Positions 55,493 through 64,000 of a DNA stretch of 64,000 bases are shown in pieces. The stretch's first letter is position 1, and each line of letters opens with the position of its first letter. Below the pieces are notes generated by a model. It was not told the DNA's origin. It saw nothing but the letters and a program-made list of their open reading frames with translations, and did not search any database. The position numbers and the translations under genes were made by a program. Source of the stretch: Mucilaginibacter sp. JRF (GTDB lineage: Bacteria; Bacteroidota; Bacteroidia; Sphingobacteriales; Sphingobacteriaceae); NCBI RefSeq assembly GCF_015223065.1, contig NZ_JADFBY010000006.1, positions 62,001 to 126,000 of the forward strand, given 5' to 3'.

Positions 55493-56572
55493 TTATCTTA
55501 ACAGCATTTTCCGTACGCTGCTATTATTGGTGAAATATAGAGTGCCCTCATCTTTTGAAAGTGCAAGTTTGTGGGCCCCAACATCAGCGCTTGAGCCAAC
55601 TCCGTCACCACCATCATGTGGTTTTTGTTGCCCGGCCAAAAAAACTAATTTGCCGTTTGTAATGGCCATCAACTTTCCTAATTCAGCTATATAAAGCGTA
55701 CGGCTATCTTTATTGGCTACGATACTTGTAATGCGCTGAAACGACAAGTTTTTATAGATACGCTCAAATACGCCCGACTTGGTGAGCTTGAATATTTGTT
55801 TCTGATCTATCACGATATATTTTACACCGTTGTATCCGCTAAAAAAACTTGTGATTCTTGTATTGGCGGTGTGGCTATCAAAAGCCTCAATGGGGGTGTG
55901 AAAGGCATTCGTTCCTATCTTATTATCATTTATCTCAAAACGTTCTATAACACCGGCAGACCTCATGCCTGTATATCCACGGAAAATGCCTCCTATTAAC
56001 AAGAAATCACTATATGGGTCACGTTGCAGATCATTATAAGTGTACAAATTTTGTAGTGTATTATCCGGTGATGTTTTGTATTTCGGTGTCAATACATCTC
56101 CGTTTGGCTTTATTATCCAAATTTTATCACCTGTAACAAAATACACATCATAAGTTAAGATGTTGATTGTGCCATTTTTTTGTACCCTTACGGTTGATGG
56201 TCCTAATAATTCATGTCCTTCGTTGTTTTTGGGGATGTTTACAGTTGAAACAACTCCGTCGGGTGTGATCTTCCGAATTTTGTCGTTATAACGATCCGCA
56301 ACATACAAGGTGCCATCATCCATTACATCAATGCCATCTGCAAAAGAGAAACGGGCCTCTTTGCCTTTTCCATCCACATATCCCGATTCACTAACAGAGC
56401 CTGCTATGGTTTTTACCGTAAGGGGCAAATGCCAGCCGTTTTCTTCAGCCGCCATCTGCAAGTCGGCTTGAGCAGCATTAGCTTGCGGACTAACGGCGTC
56501 ATTTTTTTTGCATGCGGCCAGTGCAAATAGCGCGGCGGCACACAAAAGCGGGAAGTGAGCAACGGTTTTCAT
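55493..56572 (-). CDS. NHL/beta-propeller lipoprotein A
   Basis: Lipoprotein of 359 residues. The ATG at 56572 is chosen because it gives a lipoprotein signal with lipobox 'LAAC' then KKND; an in-frame ATG at 56638 would extend it by 22 residues. The mature part has NHL-like repeats: 'GYVDGKGKEARFSFADGIDV', 'DGTLYVADRYNDKIRKITPD', and 'KDEGTLYFTNNSSVRKM' at the end, suggesting a six-bladed propeller. It resembles lipoprotein B at 61969 in order and motifs ('ADRYNDKIRKI' against 'CDFSNDAIRKV'). Function unknown; propellers of this type usually bind proteins or ligands outside the cell. Confidence 0.75.
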   Translation of the reverse strand: MKTVAHFPLLCAAALFALAACKKNDAVSPQANAAQADLQMAAEENGWHLPLTVKTIAGSVSESGYVDGKGKEARFSFADGIDVMDDGTLYVADRYNDKIRKITPDGVVSTVNIPKNNEGHELLGPSTVRVQKNGTINILTYDVYFVTGDKIWIIKPNGDVLTPKYKTSPDNTLQNLYTYNDLQRDPYSDFLLIGGIFRGYTGMRSAGVIERFEINDNKIGTNAFHTPIEAFDSHTANTRITSFFSGYNGVKYIVIDQKQIFKLTKSGVFERIYKNLSFQRITSIVANKDSRTLYIAELGKLMAITNGKLVFLAGQQKPHDGGDGVGSSADVGAHKLALSKDEGTLYFTNNSSVRKMLLR

Positions 56573-56951
56573 GGTAAAAATTGGTTGAGCATATCCGGCT
56601 GATACAAAGGGAACGTTGTTTTTTGTTGCCTGAAACAAGTTTGATCAGCCTGGTGGTATTTAAACTAAATTAAGTATTAAAATATATACAGATATGTACA
56701 AATTGGATACATAATATTTGTAAAAAGTGAGAAAGTTTATTTGATTGCAAGCCTCACATCTGTAGTATTTTATGTGTATTTGTAGCTATAAATAGCTATT
56801 GATGAGTATGCGCAATAATATTATGTTTAGCGCTGGCCAATTACAGTGCTAAACAACAGGCGCAATAAGCCCCACAGCGCCTTACAATAGTAAATATTAT
56901 TAGCTATCTATGGCATAACGTAGGCTTACCATCGGCTCAAACACACCAGTA
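56573..56951. other. 379-bp divergent gap with palindromes
   Basis: AT-rich region between lipoprotein A and the giant membrane protein gene. It contains TAGCTAT-aa-ATAGCTA (56783-56798), and a leader-type hairpin with arms GTTTAGCGCTG (56825-56835) and CAGTGCTAAAC (56844-56854), 11 bp with one G-T pair, about 100 bases before the ATG at 56952. No exact TAnnTTTG box and no gene could be supported. Confidence 0.5.
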
Positions 56952-59900
56952 ATGAAAAATTTTTTCTCGTTCAGTAAAAATCAGGTAGTTGTATTGATCA
57001 CCGTATTTTTTGTTATTGTATTAGGGAGTCTGTATTTTTTTATTTACATCCCCAATAACCAAAAACAGGTAGAGGAGCGCCATTTTAAATGCCTGCAAAA
57101 CATCGAGAAAAATGTACAGGCCAAAATTGATAATTCATTAGCGCTGCTTAACAATATACTCATCACCCATAAAAAGAACCTGCCAGTTTTTGATACCACA
57201 AGGCTTAAGGAGTATATAGCTAATTACCCGCGCCAGCGTTTTGTGTTGTTGCCCGTGCAAAAGCTTGAACCACCTAAAGATGGTAAGCCGCTGCCCGATA
57301 GCATGAGCGTTATCACCTTCAATAAGTCGGTACTGTTTATTTACCTGCGCAAGGGTGGTTATCAGGCCGGTTTAAAATACTCGGTAAAGCAATTTGTTGA
57401 ACCACTGCTCGAGCGTAATATTTTTGACGAGTATCTGGTACTAAAAAGCGGCAAGATCATTTACCAAAGCTTTCCGAGCGGGGTTACGGCCATAGCAAGC
57501 GATTCGTTAAAAACAGAAAAGAGCAGCTTTTTAAAAGGCCAGATAAAAACCACCCACATGAGTGGCCGCGACTACAAACTGTTTGCCCAGCAATTAAGCC
57601 TGAAAGATTCGGTGGTTACCGTAACCGGTTTATTGAGCAACAGCACCTATAATTTTGAGCGTACCAAACTGCCGCAAAATGTTGTGCTGTTGTTGTTAAC
57701 CTTTGCTATGGGTGTGGTGCTTACTATGCCCTGGATAAAGCTATACCAAATGGGTAACCAGGATAGGTTGACCGTTATGGATGGTATATCATCATTCGCG
57801 GTATCAATGCTGTTAATGTCGTTGATATTTTTCGCGTTCTTTAAATACAATACCTTTTTTCTGCCCGAAAAAACGGAGGCCGCCAAGGTAAAAAGCAACT
57901 TGGCCGATAGCATAAGCAACAGATACACGGCCGAACTGAAAAATACTTACAACCTGCTCCGCAAACTCGATACCATACGGCGCGACCGAAAGCTGGGCTA
58001 TGATCTGCGTAATTTGGGCGTAAAGGATTCAGCAAAAAACCTGGACAGTACTACCATACGTTTGCGCTATGGCAAAATCATCGATTCGGTTTTCAAAGTA
58101 GTTGAGATAAGTAAGGTATATTGGATACGTGCCAATGGGGTAGAGGTAAACAATTGGTCGGCTCAGGATGATAACTCGCCCCCGGCCAATTATACCGAGC
58201 GCAAGTACTTCAGGAATATAATCACCAATAAGACTTATTTGGTAGATAACGATCTGCGTAAGCCATACTATGTTGATCAGATAGTATCATGGACGAGTGG
58301 TAAATTTACCACCGTGTTATCCGTGCCATCCATTAACCGCGATGCGCCGGTGGCCGCTATTACTTTTAATCTTAAATGCCTCAATAAACCTATATTGCCC
58401 AAGGGGCTGAGTTACTGTATCATCAATAACGACGGGCGGGTATTATATCACTCAGATACTACAAAGAACCTGAACGAGAACTTTTTGGAGGAAGTATCGG
58501 TAAAGCAAAAACTCAGCGGACTGATCACCAGCCAGGGAAGCGATTTTTTTAAGGCCGATTATGCCGGCGATACCTATAACTTTTATGCCCAGCCTATTGA
58601 TAACCTGCCGTATTATGTAGTGGTTTACGAGAGTACATCATTCAAAAACATGCGGGATATCAAGATATTCTCCTTCAGTTTTTACATGCTCATAGTGTTC
58701 TTCCTGATATTTGTTATTCAGCTGTTACTGATATACGTGCTGTGCCGCAAGCGCTCGTTTTTTGAGAAACAATACTTTGATATATCGTGGATACGGCCTG
58801 ATATGCGGTATCACAGGCAATATAACCTGGCCATAGTGTTGAATGTGCTCAACATAGTGCTGCTTATTGTATTTTATAACATTGCCAACTTTTTGCAGTT
58901 CCTGTTCATGCTGTTGTTGTCGGCTACGGCGGTAACATTGTTTGTAAATATATTATACTCGAGGGCTTACAGGCGCATGGAGTCGCTCAAATACTCCGAG
59001 AAGATGAAGGGCAACGCCGCCCTGGTTATTATTATGCTGCTGATAAATTTTGTGGCCATAACCATACTACACGGCGATGTATGGCTGCTTATTGGCCATG
59101 AAGCTCTGCTTGTTGTTTTAACATGGCTGCTCATCAAAACCTCAAATACATATTTCAGCAAGCTGCGCGATCTGAAAAGTAAAATGTATGCTGATTTTTG
59201 GGACTTTAGTTGCAGCTACTCGTTCATGATATTTACCCGGCTTATCATTACAAGCGGTATACCGGTAGCGCTTTTTTATGCATCATCATACAATTACCAG
59301 GAAACCTTAATGTCAAGGTACCGCCACGCCTTTTTTATAAAGGAAGTGTTAAAGGCTACACCAACGCTTAACGATACCACGTACGCCAAATTAACCAATG
59401 TTTATGTTGATGGCGTTTGGATTAAGCCCCCCGTTTTTACAACCGATTCGCCAAAAAGATCTCGGCCATCCTACGCTGAAACACGGGCTGCCTTGCTGTT
59501 CAATAATATCAGTTATGATATATCGGGCAGGGTAGGTGTTGGCGAGTTTTATAACAACAACCCCGGCAACGCGCTAATATTTAGCGGATTGTTTGATAGC
59601 GGTACAGCCTGTACATCATATAAATTATCATCGGGCAGGTATCTTAAGTTATCATCGTTCCAGTTCAATTATAAGCTGCCGGGCATATTGCCTTTGGAGA
59701 ATAACGGCATATTTTACTGGTTTCTGCTTTTAATAACACTGTTTGTGTTTTGGCGCATGCTGCACCTTATTATCCTTAAGCTATTCGCGATCAATTTGCC
59801 TAAGCTATCCGGCTGGCAGGAGATAGATAGGGTGATCATTACCGATTCAAAACTTAACTCGCTGCTATTCATTATCGGGTCGCCGGGCTCGGGCAAGCTC

Positions 59901-60971
59901 GAAAAAATAAAGCAGCTTATTGCCGATGAAAAGATCAAGGGTAAGGATGATAAATTAGCCGTGCTCAATACCGCCGACCCAACTAAAGACAATGTATTGG
60001 TTGTGGATATGATATTAATACCCGACGATGCCGAAGAACTCAAAAACAGTTGCGATTGGACGAACATCGCGAAGCAAGCCCTCGAGGGCGATTATGCGCT
60101 CATTATAGTTAATCACTTTGAGTACGATATACAAAGCGAACTGACCAACTCCGTAAAGCTTAACTTTTTAGAGAAGCTGTTGCAGCGTAACAAGAGCAAG
60201 ATATTTATTACCTCGACGGTGCACCCGGTAAACTTCCTCGAATCATTGAACGAGCGTACCGTATTAACAGCCGATGGCCGCAAACCGGAGCATGATCTGG
60301 AACGCTGGCATGTGCTGTTGGGGCATTTCAAAATTATTATTGATATGCTTACCGCGAGCAAAATTAAAATAGCCGATGATCTGCAAACCTGGGAAAAGGT
60401 GCTGTTAAAGGAAACCAACCACACCCATTTTTTAAATAAGATGCAGCAACCGCTGGTAACCACATTGCGCAAGCTTGATGAGGATGACCCCGAATATCTC
60501 GATGGCGATTCGCTGGCGTTTAAGATGCAGGTAACATCGCAGTATTTTTATATGTATATATGGCAATCGCTCACTAAGGAGGAGAAGTTTTTACTGTACG
60601 ATCTGGCTGAGGATAGTCTTGTAAACTCATTTGATGATTATAACCTTACCCTGCTCATCAGCAAAGGGTTGATCATTCGGCGCAATGGGGTGCTACATCT
60701 GTTCAACAAAGGCTTCCGCAACTTTATACTTACAGCTATAGGCACATCCGAGGCTATGCTGATACGCAAACAAATAACCGATAATGGCAACTGGAATAAG
60801 GTTAAAACCCCATTAACCATACTCATTGTGGCGGCACTGGCATTTCTGTTCGCGTCGCAGCAGGAGAGTTATTCAACCATTATAACCTATTTGGGCGTGT
60901 TAACGGCTGCGCTACCTGCCGTGCTTAAAATGATCAGCATGTTTGAAAGCAGCGGGCAAAAGGCATCGTAA
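56952..60971 (+). CDS. Giant multi-pass membrane protein with sensor-like periplasmic regions and degenerate P-loop NTPase/winged-helix tail
   Basis: Protein of 1339 residues, not matched to a named family. A helix at ~12-32 leads to a periplasmic segment (33-240), then helices at ~240-262 and ~281-301, a second periplasmic segment (~302-570, Cache-like in its 'YCIINNDGRVLYHSD' and 'FYAQPIDNLPYYVVVYE' strands), a run of six or so helices (~572-778), a third loop (~780-915) and a helix at ~919-938. The cytoplasmic part has 'IIGSPGSGKLEK' (976-983), a Walker A in which the Ser/Thr after Lys982 is Leu, a Walker B-like 'YALIIVNHFEYD' (~1047-1057), 'IFITSTVHP', and a winged-helix-like region (~1190-1262). 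Two helices end it (~1283-1325). This resembles a membrane-tethered STAND-type signalling ATPase; function unknown. Confidence 0.65.
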   Translation: MKNFFSFSKNQVVVLITVFFVIVLGSLYFFIYIPNNQKQVEERHFKCLQNIEKNVQAKIDNSLALLNNILITHKKNLPVFDTTRLKEYIANYPRQRFVLLPVQKLEPPKDGKPLPDSMSVITFNKSVLFIYLRKGGYQAGLKYSVKQFVEPLLERNIFDEYLVLKSGKIIYQSFPSGVTAIASDSLKTEKSSFLKGQIKTTHMSGRDYKLFAQQLSLKDSVVTVTGLLSNSTYNFERTKLPQNVVLLLLTFAMGVVLTMPWIKLYQMGNQDRLTVMDGISSFAVSMLLMSLIFFAFFKYNTFFLPEKTEAAKVKSNLADSISNRYTAELKNTYNLLRKLDTIRRDRKLGYDLRNLGVKDSAKNLDSTTIRLRYGKIIDSVFKVVEISKVYWIRANGVEVNNWSAQDDNSPPANYTERKYFRNIITNKTYLVDNDLRKPYYVDQIVSWTSGKFTTVLSVPSINRDAPVAAITFNLKCLNKPILPKGLSYCIINNDGRVLYHSDTTKNLNENFLEEVSVKQKLSGLITSQGSDFFKADYAGDTYNFYAQPIDNLPYYVVVYESTSFKNMRDIKIFSFSFYMLIVFFLIFVIQLLLIYVLCRKRSFFEKQYFDISWIRPDMRYHRQYNLAIVLNVLNIVLLIVFYNIANFLQFLFMLLLSATAVTLFVNILYSRAYRRMESLKYSEKMKGNAALVIIMLLINFVAITILHGDVWLLIGHEALLVVLTWLLIKTSNTYFSKLRDLKSKMYADFWDFSCSYSFMIFTRLIITSGIPVALFYASSYNYQETLMSRYRHAFFIKEVLKATPTLNDTTYAKLTNVYVDGVWIKPPVFTTDSPKRSRPSYAETRAALLFNNISYDISGRVGVGEFYNNNPGNALIFSGLFDSGTACTSYKLSSGRYLKLSSFQFNYKLPGILPLENNGIFYWFLLLITLFVFWRMLHLIILKLFAINLPKLSGWQEIDRVIITDSKLNSLLFIIGSPGSGKLEKIKQLIADEKIKGKDDKLAVLNTADPTKDNVLVVDMILIPDDAEELKNSCDWTNIAKQALEGDYALIIVNHFEYDIQSELTNSVKLNFLEKLLQRNKSKIFITSTVHPVNFLESLNERTVLTADGRKPEHDLERWHVLLGHFKIIIDMLTASKIKIADDLQTWEKVLLKETNHTHFLNKMQQPLVTTLRKLDEDDPEYLDGDSLAFKMQVTSQYFYMYIWQSLTKEEKFLLYDLAEDSLVNSFDDYNLTLLISKGLIIRRNGVLHLFNKGFRNFILTAIGTSEAMLIRKQITDNGNWNKVKTPLTILIVAALAFLFASQQESYSTIITYLGVLTAALPAVLKMISMFESSGQKAS

Positions 60972-60976
60972 AAGAG

Positions 60977-61702
60977 CTATACAATACTGAATGCCACGGC
61001 AAACTTCATCAACTCAACTAAGCCCTTTACATTGAGCTTGCTGATAATGTTTTTACGGTGATTATTTACCGTATGTAGCGAAATAAAAAGACTATCAGAT
61101 ATATAACGACTGTTATAGCCGCTCGCTATCAGGTAAATGATCTCCTTTTCGCGCTTGGTGAGTTGCAGGTATTTAAAATAGTTTTTCTCTACGTAATTGG
61201 TTTGCTCGCATATCGAGTTTATTTTTTTTGCAGCGTATGATATATTATCAACAGCCAAGGCAATGTTTATCAGTTTAATACTTTCGCCGGGTGCGGTGGG
61301 TTTAAGTAGCCTTACATTGCTCAGGTACCATTTGTAATCACTGTTGCTATCGGGGCGTACACGTTGAAAAAAAGAATATATACGTGTAGGATCATTAAGC
61401 TGCAAAAACTTTTTGATCTCCATCATAATCATATTTATTTCTTCGGCCGGGAAAAATATTTTATAATATTCGGGGCCTAAGTGGTTCAGTTCTTCTTTGC
61501 TGTGCTTTAATATCTCACAGCCATTATTGTTCATATACACATTGGTAAGGCTGTCCATATCCTGAACCATAACGCTACCGGGTATGGAGTTCCCAACATC
61601 CTCAATATTAATTTGGTTAGAGCTTATTTTGTTGTTAAAAGAAAATAGCGCGGCTTGGTTAGCAATCTCTATAGTTGAATAACCTGGTGTAACAATACTC
61701 AT
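60977..61702 (-). CDS. LuxR-type transcriptional regulator with PAS-like sensor
   Basis: Protein of 241 residues. The N-terminal part (~30-160) reads as a PAS fold ('VMVQDMDSLTNVYMNNNGCE', 'DYKWYLSNVRLLKP'); the C-terminal GerE helix-turn-helix is 'LTKREKEIIYLIASGYNSRY' and 'SLHTVNNHRKNIISKL' (~178-240). No receiver domain, so it is not a classical response regulator. It converges on the giant membrane protein gene with 5 bases between stops and diverges from lipoprotein B, whose upstream region carries a perfect inverted repeat. Confidence 0.85.
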   Translation of the reverse strand: MSIVTPGYSTIEIANQAALFSFNNKISSNQINIEDVGNSIPGSVMVQDMDSLTNVYMNNNGCEILKHSKEELNHLGPEYYKIFFPAEEINMIMMEIKKFLQLNDPTRIYSFFQRVRPDSNSDYKWYLSNVRLLKPTAPGESIKLINIALAVDNISYAAKKINSICEQTNYVEKNYFKYLQLTKREKEIIYLIASGYNSRYISDSLFISLHTVNNHRKNIISKLNVKGLVELMKFAVAFSIV

Positions 61703-61910
61703 GGCGTACGGGTGTTAACAGATATAAGGGACGGTGCTGTGAAATAGTTTATAAGTATTTGTAAGTCAGATAATAAACTAAATTTATGTGTTATATATTA
61801 ATAATATTAATAAGTTTTTAATAATGTCCCTTTAGCTGTGTAAAACAGTATTACAACGGCGTTTTTTGGCTTGTAAGTGTGTATTATATACAATCGGGCA
61901 ACATTAAAAT

Positions 61911-61946
61911 AAAATCAATATTTCATTAAAATTAAATATTGATTTT
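61911..61946. promoter_or_regulatory. Perfect 13-bp inverted repeat before lipoprotein B
   Basis: AAAATCAATATTT (61911-61923) and AAATATTGATTTT (61934-61946) are exact reverse complements with a 10-base spacer. It lies 22 bases before the ATG at 61969, in the divergent gap with the LuxR-type gene. It could be an operator or an mRNA hairpin; no gene ends nearby that would need a terminator. Confidence 0.5.
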
Positions 61947-61968
61947 TGCGAAAATAAAAATCAAACCT

Positions 61969-62928
61969 ATGAGAACCTTTAACATTGCAAAAACAGCAAC
62001 TATTGTTGCCGTGTGTTTAATTTCAAGCCTCTACTCATGTAAGGGTAATGCTGACGAGATTGTTCAACCAACTTCGGTTACCGACGACGAAGAAATCACT
62101 GTTTTAAAAGCCACAACAGCCCCTGTGATCCGTGTAATAGCAGGTGGTAACGGCTACGGTTATCAGGACGGAAAAGCTAAGGACTCTAAACTTGGCGGTA
62201 TTGAAGGCCTTTGGGTTAATAAAGATGGCTCGTTGTACCTGTGCGATTTTAGTAACGATGCTATACGTAAGGTAACAGGCGACTCTATTGTAAGTACAGT
62301 TGAGTTGCCGCCGGCAGCGCCAAATAGCGATTATTCGTTTAGTACTCCCAGGCGTATAGCTGTTTTAAATGACGGTACTTTTGTTGTAATTGGATATGAC
62401 GCTATGTTCTATTTCAAATTGGGTGGCACAATAAGTTCAAACGGCATAGCTACATTGCATGAGTCTATCGATGGGTTAGATGCAGACCCTGATGGGAAAA
62501 AGGTTTGGCTCAGCATCAATTCTTCATTGTATTATCAAAATGCCGGACAGCAGGTTGCTACATTTGCTTATAATTATGCCGACTTGGGTTCAGGCTTTAT
62601 TACAGCGCTTGCCACTTGCCCTAACGGCGTTAAATATGTTGCTTCAAATCAGGGCTTGTATAAATACACCAGTAAAGGAGTTGCTGCACGTATTTTATCA
62701 AACCTGCAAGCGGGTGGTGTAAGAAGCATGGCTGTTAGCAGAGATGGGTACAAGATCTATCTTAACGATAGTGGCACCCTTAAGGTAATTACAAACGACA
62801 CACGTAAGCCAAAAACTATAACCAGCCTGGCTCAGATCGGCAATGCGCAAATAGCTTTATCCAACAACGAAAAGTATATATACTTTACAAGCTTTATTAA
62901 TTATTCGGTAAGTAAGCTTACGTTGTAA
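61969..62928 (+). CDS. NHL/beta-propeller lipoprotein B
   Basis: Lipoprotein of 319 residues. ATG 61969 gives a signal with lipobox 'LYSC' then KGN; the in-frame ATG at 61939 is inside AT-rich leader sequence. Propeller-like repeats: 'GYGYQDGKAKDSKLGGIEGL', 'KDGSLYLCDFSNDAIRKV', 'NGVKYVASNQGLYKYT', 'SRDGYKIYLNDSGTLKVI' and 'SNNEKYIYFTS'. It is a relative of lipoprotein A at 55493. The pair brackets the giant membrane protein and its LuxR-type neighbour. Function unknown. Confidence 0.75.
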   Translation: MRTFNIAKTATIVAVCLISSLYSCKGNADEIVQPTSVTDDEEITVLKATTAPVIRVIAGGNGYGYQDGKAKDSKLGGIEGLWVNKDGSLYLCDFSNDAIRKVTGDSIVSTVELPPAAPNSDYSFSTPRRIAVLNDGTFVVIGYDAMFYFKLGGTISSNGIATLHESIDGLDADPDGKKVWLSINSSLYYQNAGQQVATFAYNYADLGSGFITALATCPNGVKYVASNQGLYKYTSKGVAARILSNLQAGGVRSMAVSRDGYKIYLNDSGTLKVITNDTRKPKTITSLAQIGNAQIALSNNEKYIYFTSFINYSVSKLTL

Positions 62929-62957
62929 GGTAGATCATATTGATGGGGTATGGTTGC

Positions 62958-64000
62958 TTATGCATCCATACCCCATTGTTGTAATAGCGCGTTGTTAAAA
63001 ATCTTACGGGTATCGGCATCCAATAATTGCTGGCGGGCTTGTAGCCATTTATCAATGCTATCGCCGTACATATAATCTAAACGTTCCGGATTTAACTCGC
63101 CAACCTTGCCCCAATGGAAGGTAAAGGGAATATTCTCGGCCTCGAGCCGGGTCCAAACGCGTTCGTAAAAAAGATGGGTATCGTTGGAGAAAGCCGCGTC
63201 GAGCTCAAATACACAGGTTTGCGGGAATTTAATAAAGCCCAGCGTAGCCTTTGTCCCCTTAACAAACCTGAACGAGAACAAGCCCGCAAATGGATTACCA
63301 TCTTTATTAATCTCTATCAATATATCAGCAACCCGGCTGGTTTCGGCAAGTGGGATGGCTATGGCCGCGCTTAACAATTTGCCGCGCAGGGTAGTGTTGC
63401 TGAATATTTCGGCCAGCGTACCTATTTGTTTGCTATGTATGTTTAGCGATGCCGCGAGTACCTTGTTCACCATCAGCGGTGTAATAATGGGTGCCATGCC
63501 CGATAGTAGGCCGATAAAGCTCGGCGCATCATCGCCCGGGCCAATACCTGCCGTATTGCTTACAGGTTTGCTGTAACTGGTAGTATATGGCCTTTTATAC
63601 ATGGTGGTAACATAAGCGCCGCCATCAATATCGTGCGGGTTTACCAGTACCGAAAAGTGGAATGGCCGCTCGGTGCCATTAGGCAAGCCGGTCGCCTGGC
63701 TAAAATCAAGCGTATCCATAATATGTTTCAGGCCATCATCATAAGGTATACGCTCCATGCTGCTTTCTAACAAAAACAGATCTTCGGTTTCAATCATCAC
63801 CCCGTGGATGATGCCGAAGCTGCCAAAACTAACCAGCGCGGCGTTAAACAGATCATCATCGCTGATCAGCTCGGTTTGCAGGTTATCAATAAACTGTTGC
63901 GATGCTATGGGCGCGCTCGCTCTTTCCAGCCAAACGTGCTTGTTAGCGCCGCTTACAATGTGCAGGCCAACCACAAAATCGGGCACCGATCCAAAATCAA
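62958..64000 (-). CDS. FAD-linked oxidase, C-terminal part (cut by window edge)
   Basis: At least 342 residues of a protein whose N-terminus lies beyond the window; the frame stays open to the last base and the GTG at 63986 is not a believable start. 'PDFVVGLHIVSGANKHVWLE' and 'NAALVSFGSFGIIHGVMIET' match the end of the PCMH-type FAD-binding domain, followed by a C-terminal cap domain of the sugar-lactone/alditol oxidase kind ('IPFTFHWGKVGEL'). Such enzymes oxidise sugar lactones or alditols using oxygen or another acceptor. The FAD-attachment residue is outside the window. It converges with lipoprotein B, 29 bp between stops. Confidence 0.7.
   Translation of the reverse strand, partial: DFGSVPDFVVGLHIVSGANKHVWLERASAPIASQQFIDNLQTELISDDDLFNAALVSFGSFGIIHGVMIETEDLFLLESSMERIPYDDGLKHIMDTLDFSQATGLPNGTERPFHFSVLVNPHDIDGGAYVTTMYKRPYTTSYSKPVSNTAGIGPGDDAPSFIGLLSGMAPIITPLMVNKVLAASLNIHSKQIGTLAEIFSNTTLRGKLLSAAIAIPLAETSRVADILIEINKDGNPFAGLFSFRFVKGTKATLGFIKFPQTCVFELDAAFSNDTHLFYERVWTRLEAENIPFTFHWGKVGELNPERLDYMYGDSIDKWLQARQQLLDADTRKIFNNALLQQWGMDA

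Noticed and set aside
1..64000. CRISPR arrays, IS elements, prophage or integrase signs
   Set aside because: No regular spaced repeats, transposase motifs, terminal inverted repeats or phage genes were recognised.

Overview
The window looks like a chromosome segment of a Bacteroidota bacterium, most likely a soil or plant-associated Sphingobacteriaceae member such as Mucilaginibacter or Pedobacter (inferred from gene content, not tested by search). It has five SusC-like and SusD-like sets, two ECF sigma/FecR anti-sigma pairs, many lipoproteins with SK/CK-type lipoboxes, and promoters of the Bacteroidota form TAnnTTTG. No rRNA, tRNA, CRISPR array or insertion sequence was recognised. Both ends cut genes: a GH38 mannosidase on the left and an FAD-linked oxidase on the right.

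Region 1 (1-24 kb) is a polysaccharide utilisation locus aimed at alpha-mannoside or N-glycan-like material. It holds GH38 (partial), GH92, an SGNH hydrolase, a CE1-type esterase, SusD, two small lipoproteins, SusC, SusD, SusC, a second GH92 with Gln in place of the usual catalytic-acid Glu, a LacI-family regulator, and on the opposite strand a GH2 beta-mannosidase-like enzyme followed by a sterol-desaturase-family protein. Five copies of a LacI-type site (consensus ACTAAATCGATTTTAT) lie before GH92, the SGNH gene, the first susD, the GH2 gene and the regulator itself, and nowhere else that I found. This defines a probable local regulon and also corrects the start of the first GH92 gene.

Region 2 (24-27.3 kb) has a CPA1 cation/proton antiporter and a divergent exported M28 peptidase. 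Region 3 (27.4-38.5 kb) is an ECF sigma/FecR/SusC/SusD set, a terminator, then a four-gene operon: RidA, a SelA/DgaE-like PLP enzyme, an amidohydrolase and an RraA-family aldolase. All four carry export signals, two of them Tat-like. In sequence these could deacylate an N-acyl amino acid or amino-sugar acid, eliminate ammonia through an enamine, hydrolyse the enamine and split the resulting 2-keto-hydroxy acid, apparently outside the cytoplasm. This is the most unusual metabolic module here.

Region 4 (38.6-55.2 kb) is mixed: a siderophore-type TonB receptor, a small Cys-containing protein, an NAD-dependent epimerase, a Crp/Fnr regulator, aspartate kinase, an EamA transporter, a second ECF/FecR/SusC/SusD set, a lone receiver protein, MsrA and a luciferase-like monooxygenase.

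Region 5 (55.2-63 kb) contains a 1339-residue multi-pass membrane protein with periplasmic sensor-like segments and a degenerate P-loop NTPase plus winged-helix-like tail. It is bracketed by two related beta-propeller lipoproteins and accompanied by a XRE-type and a PAS-LuxR-type regulator. I know of no described system with this composition. All family calls are from reading motifs; no database search was run.
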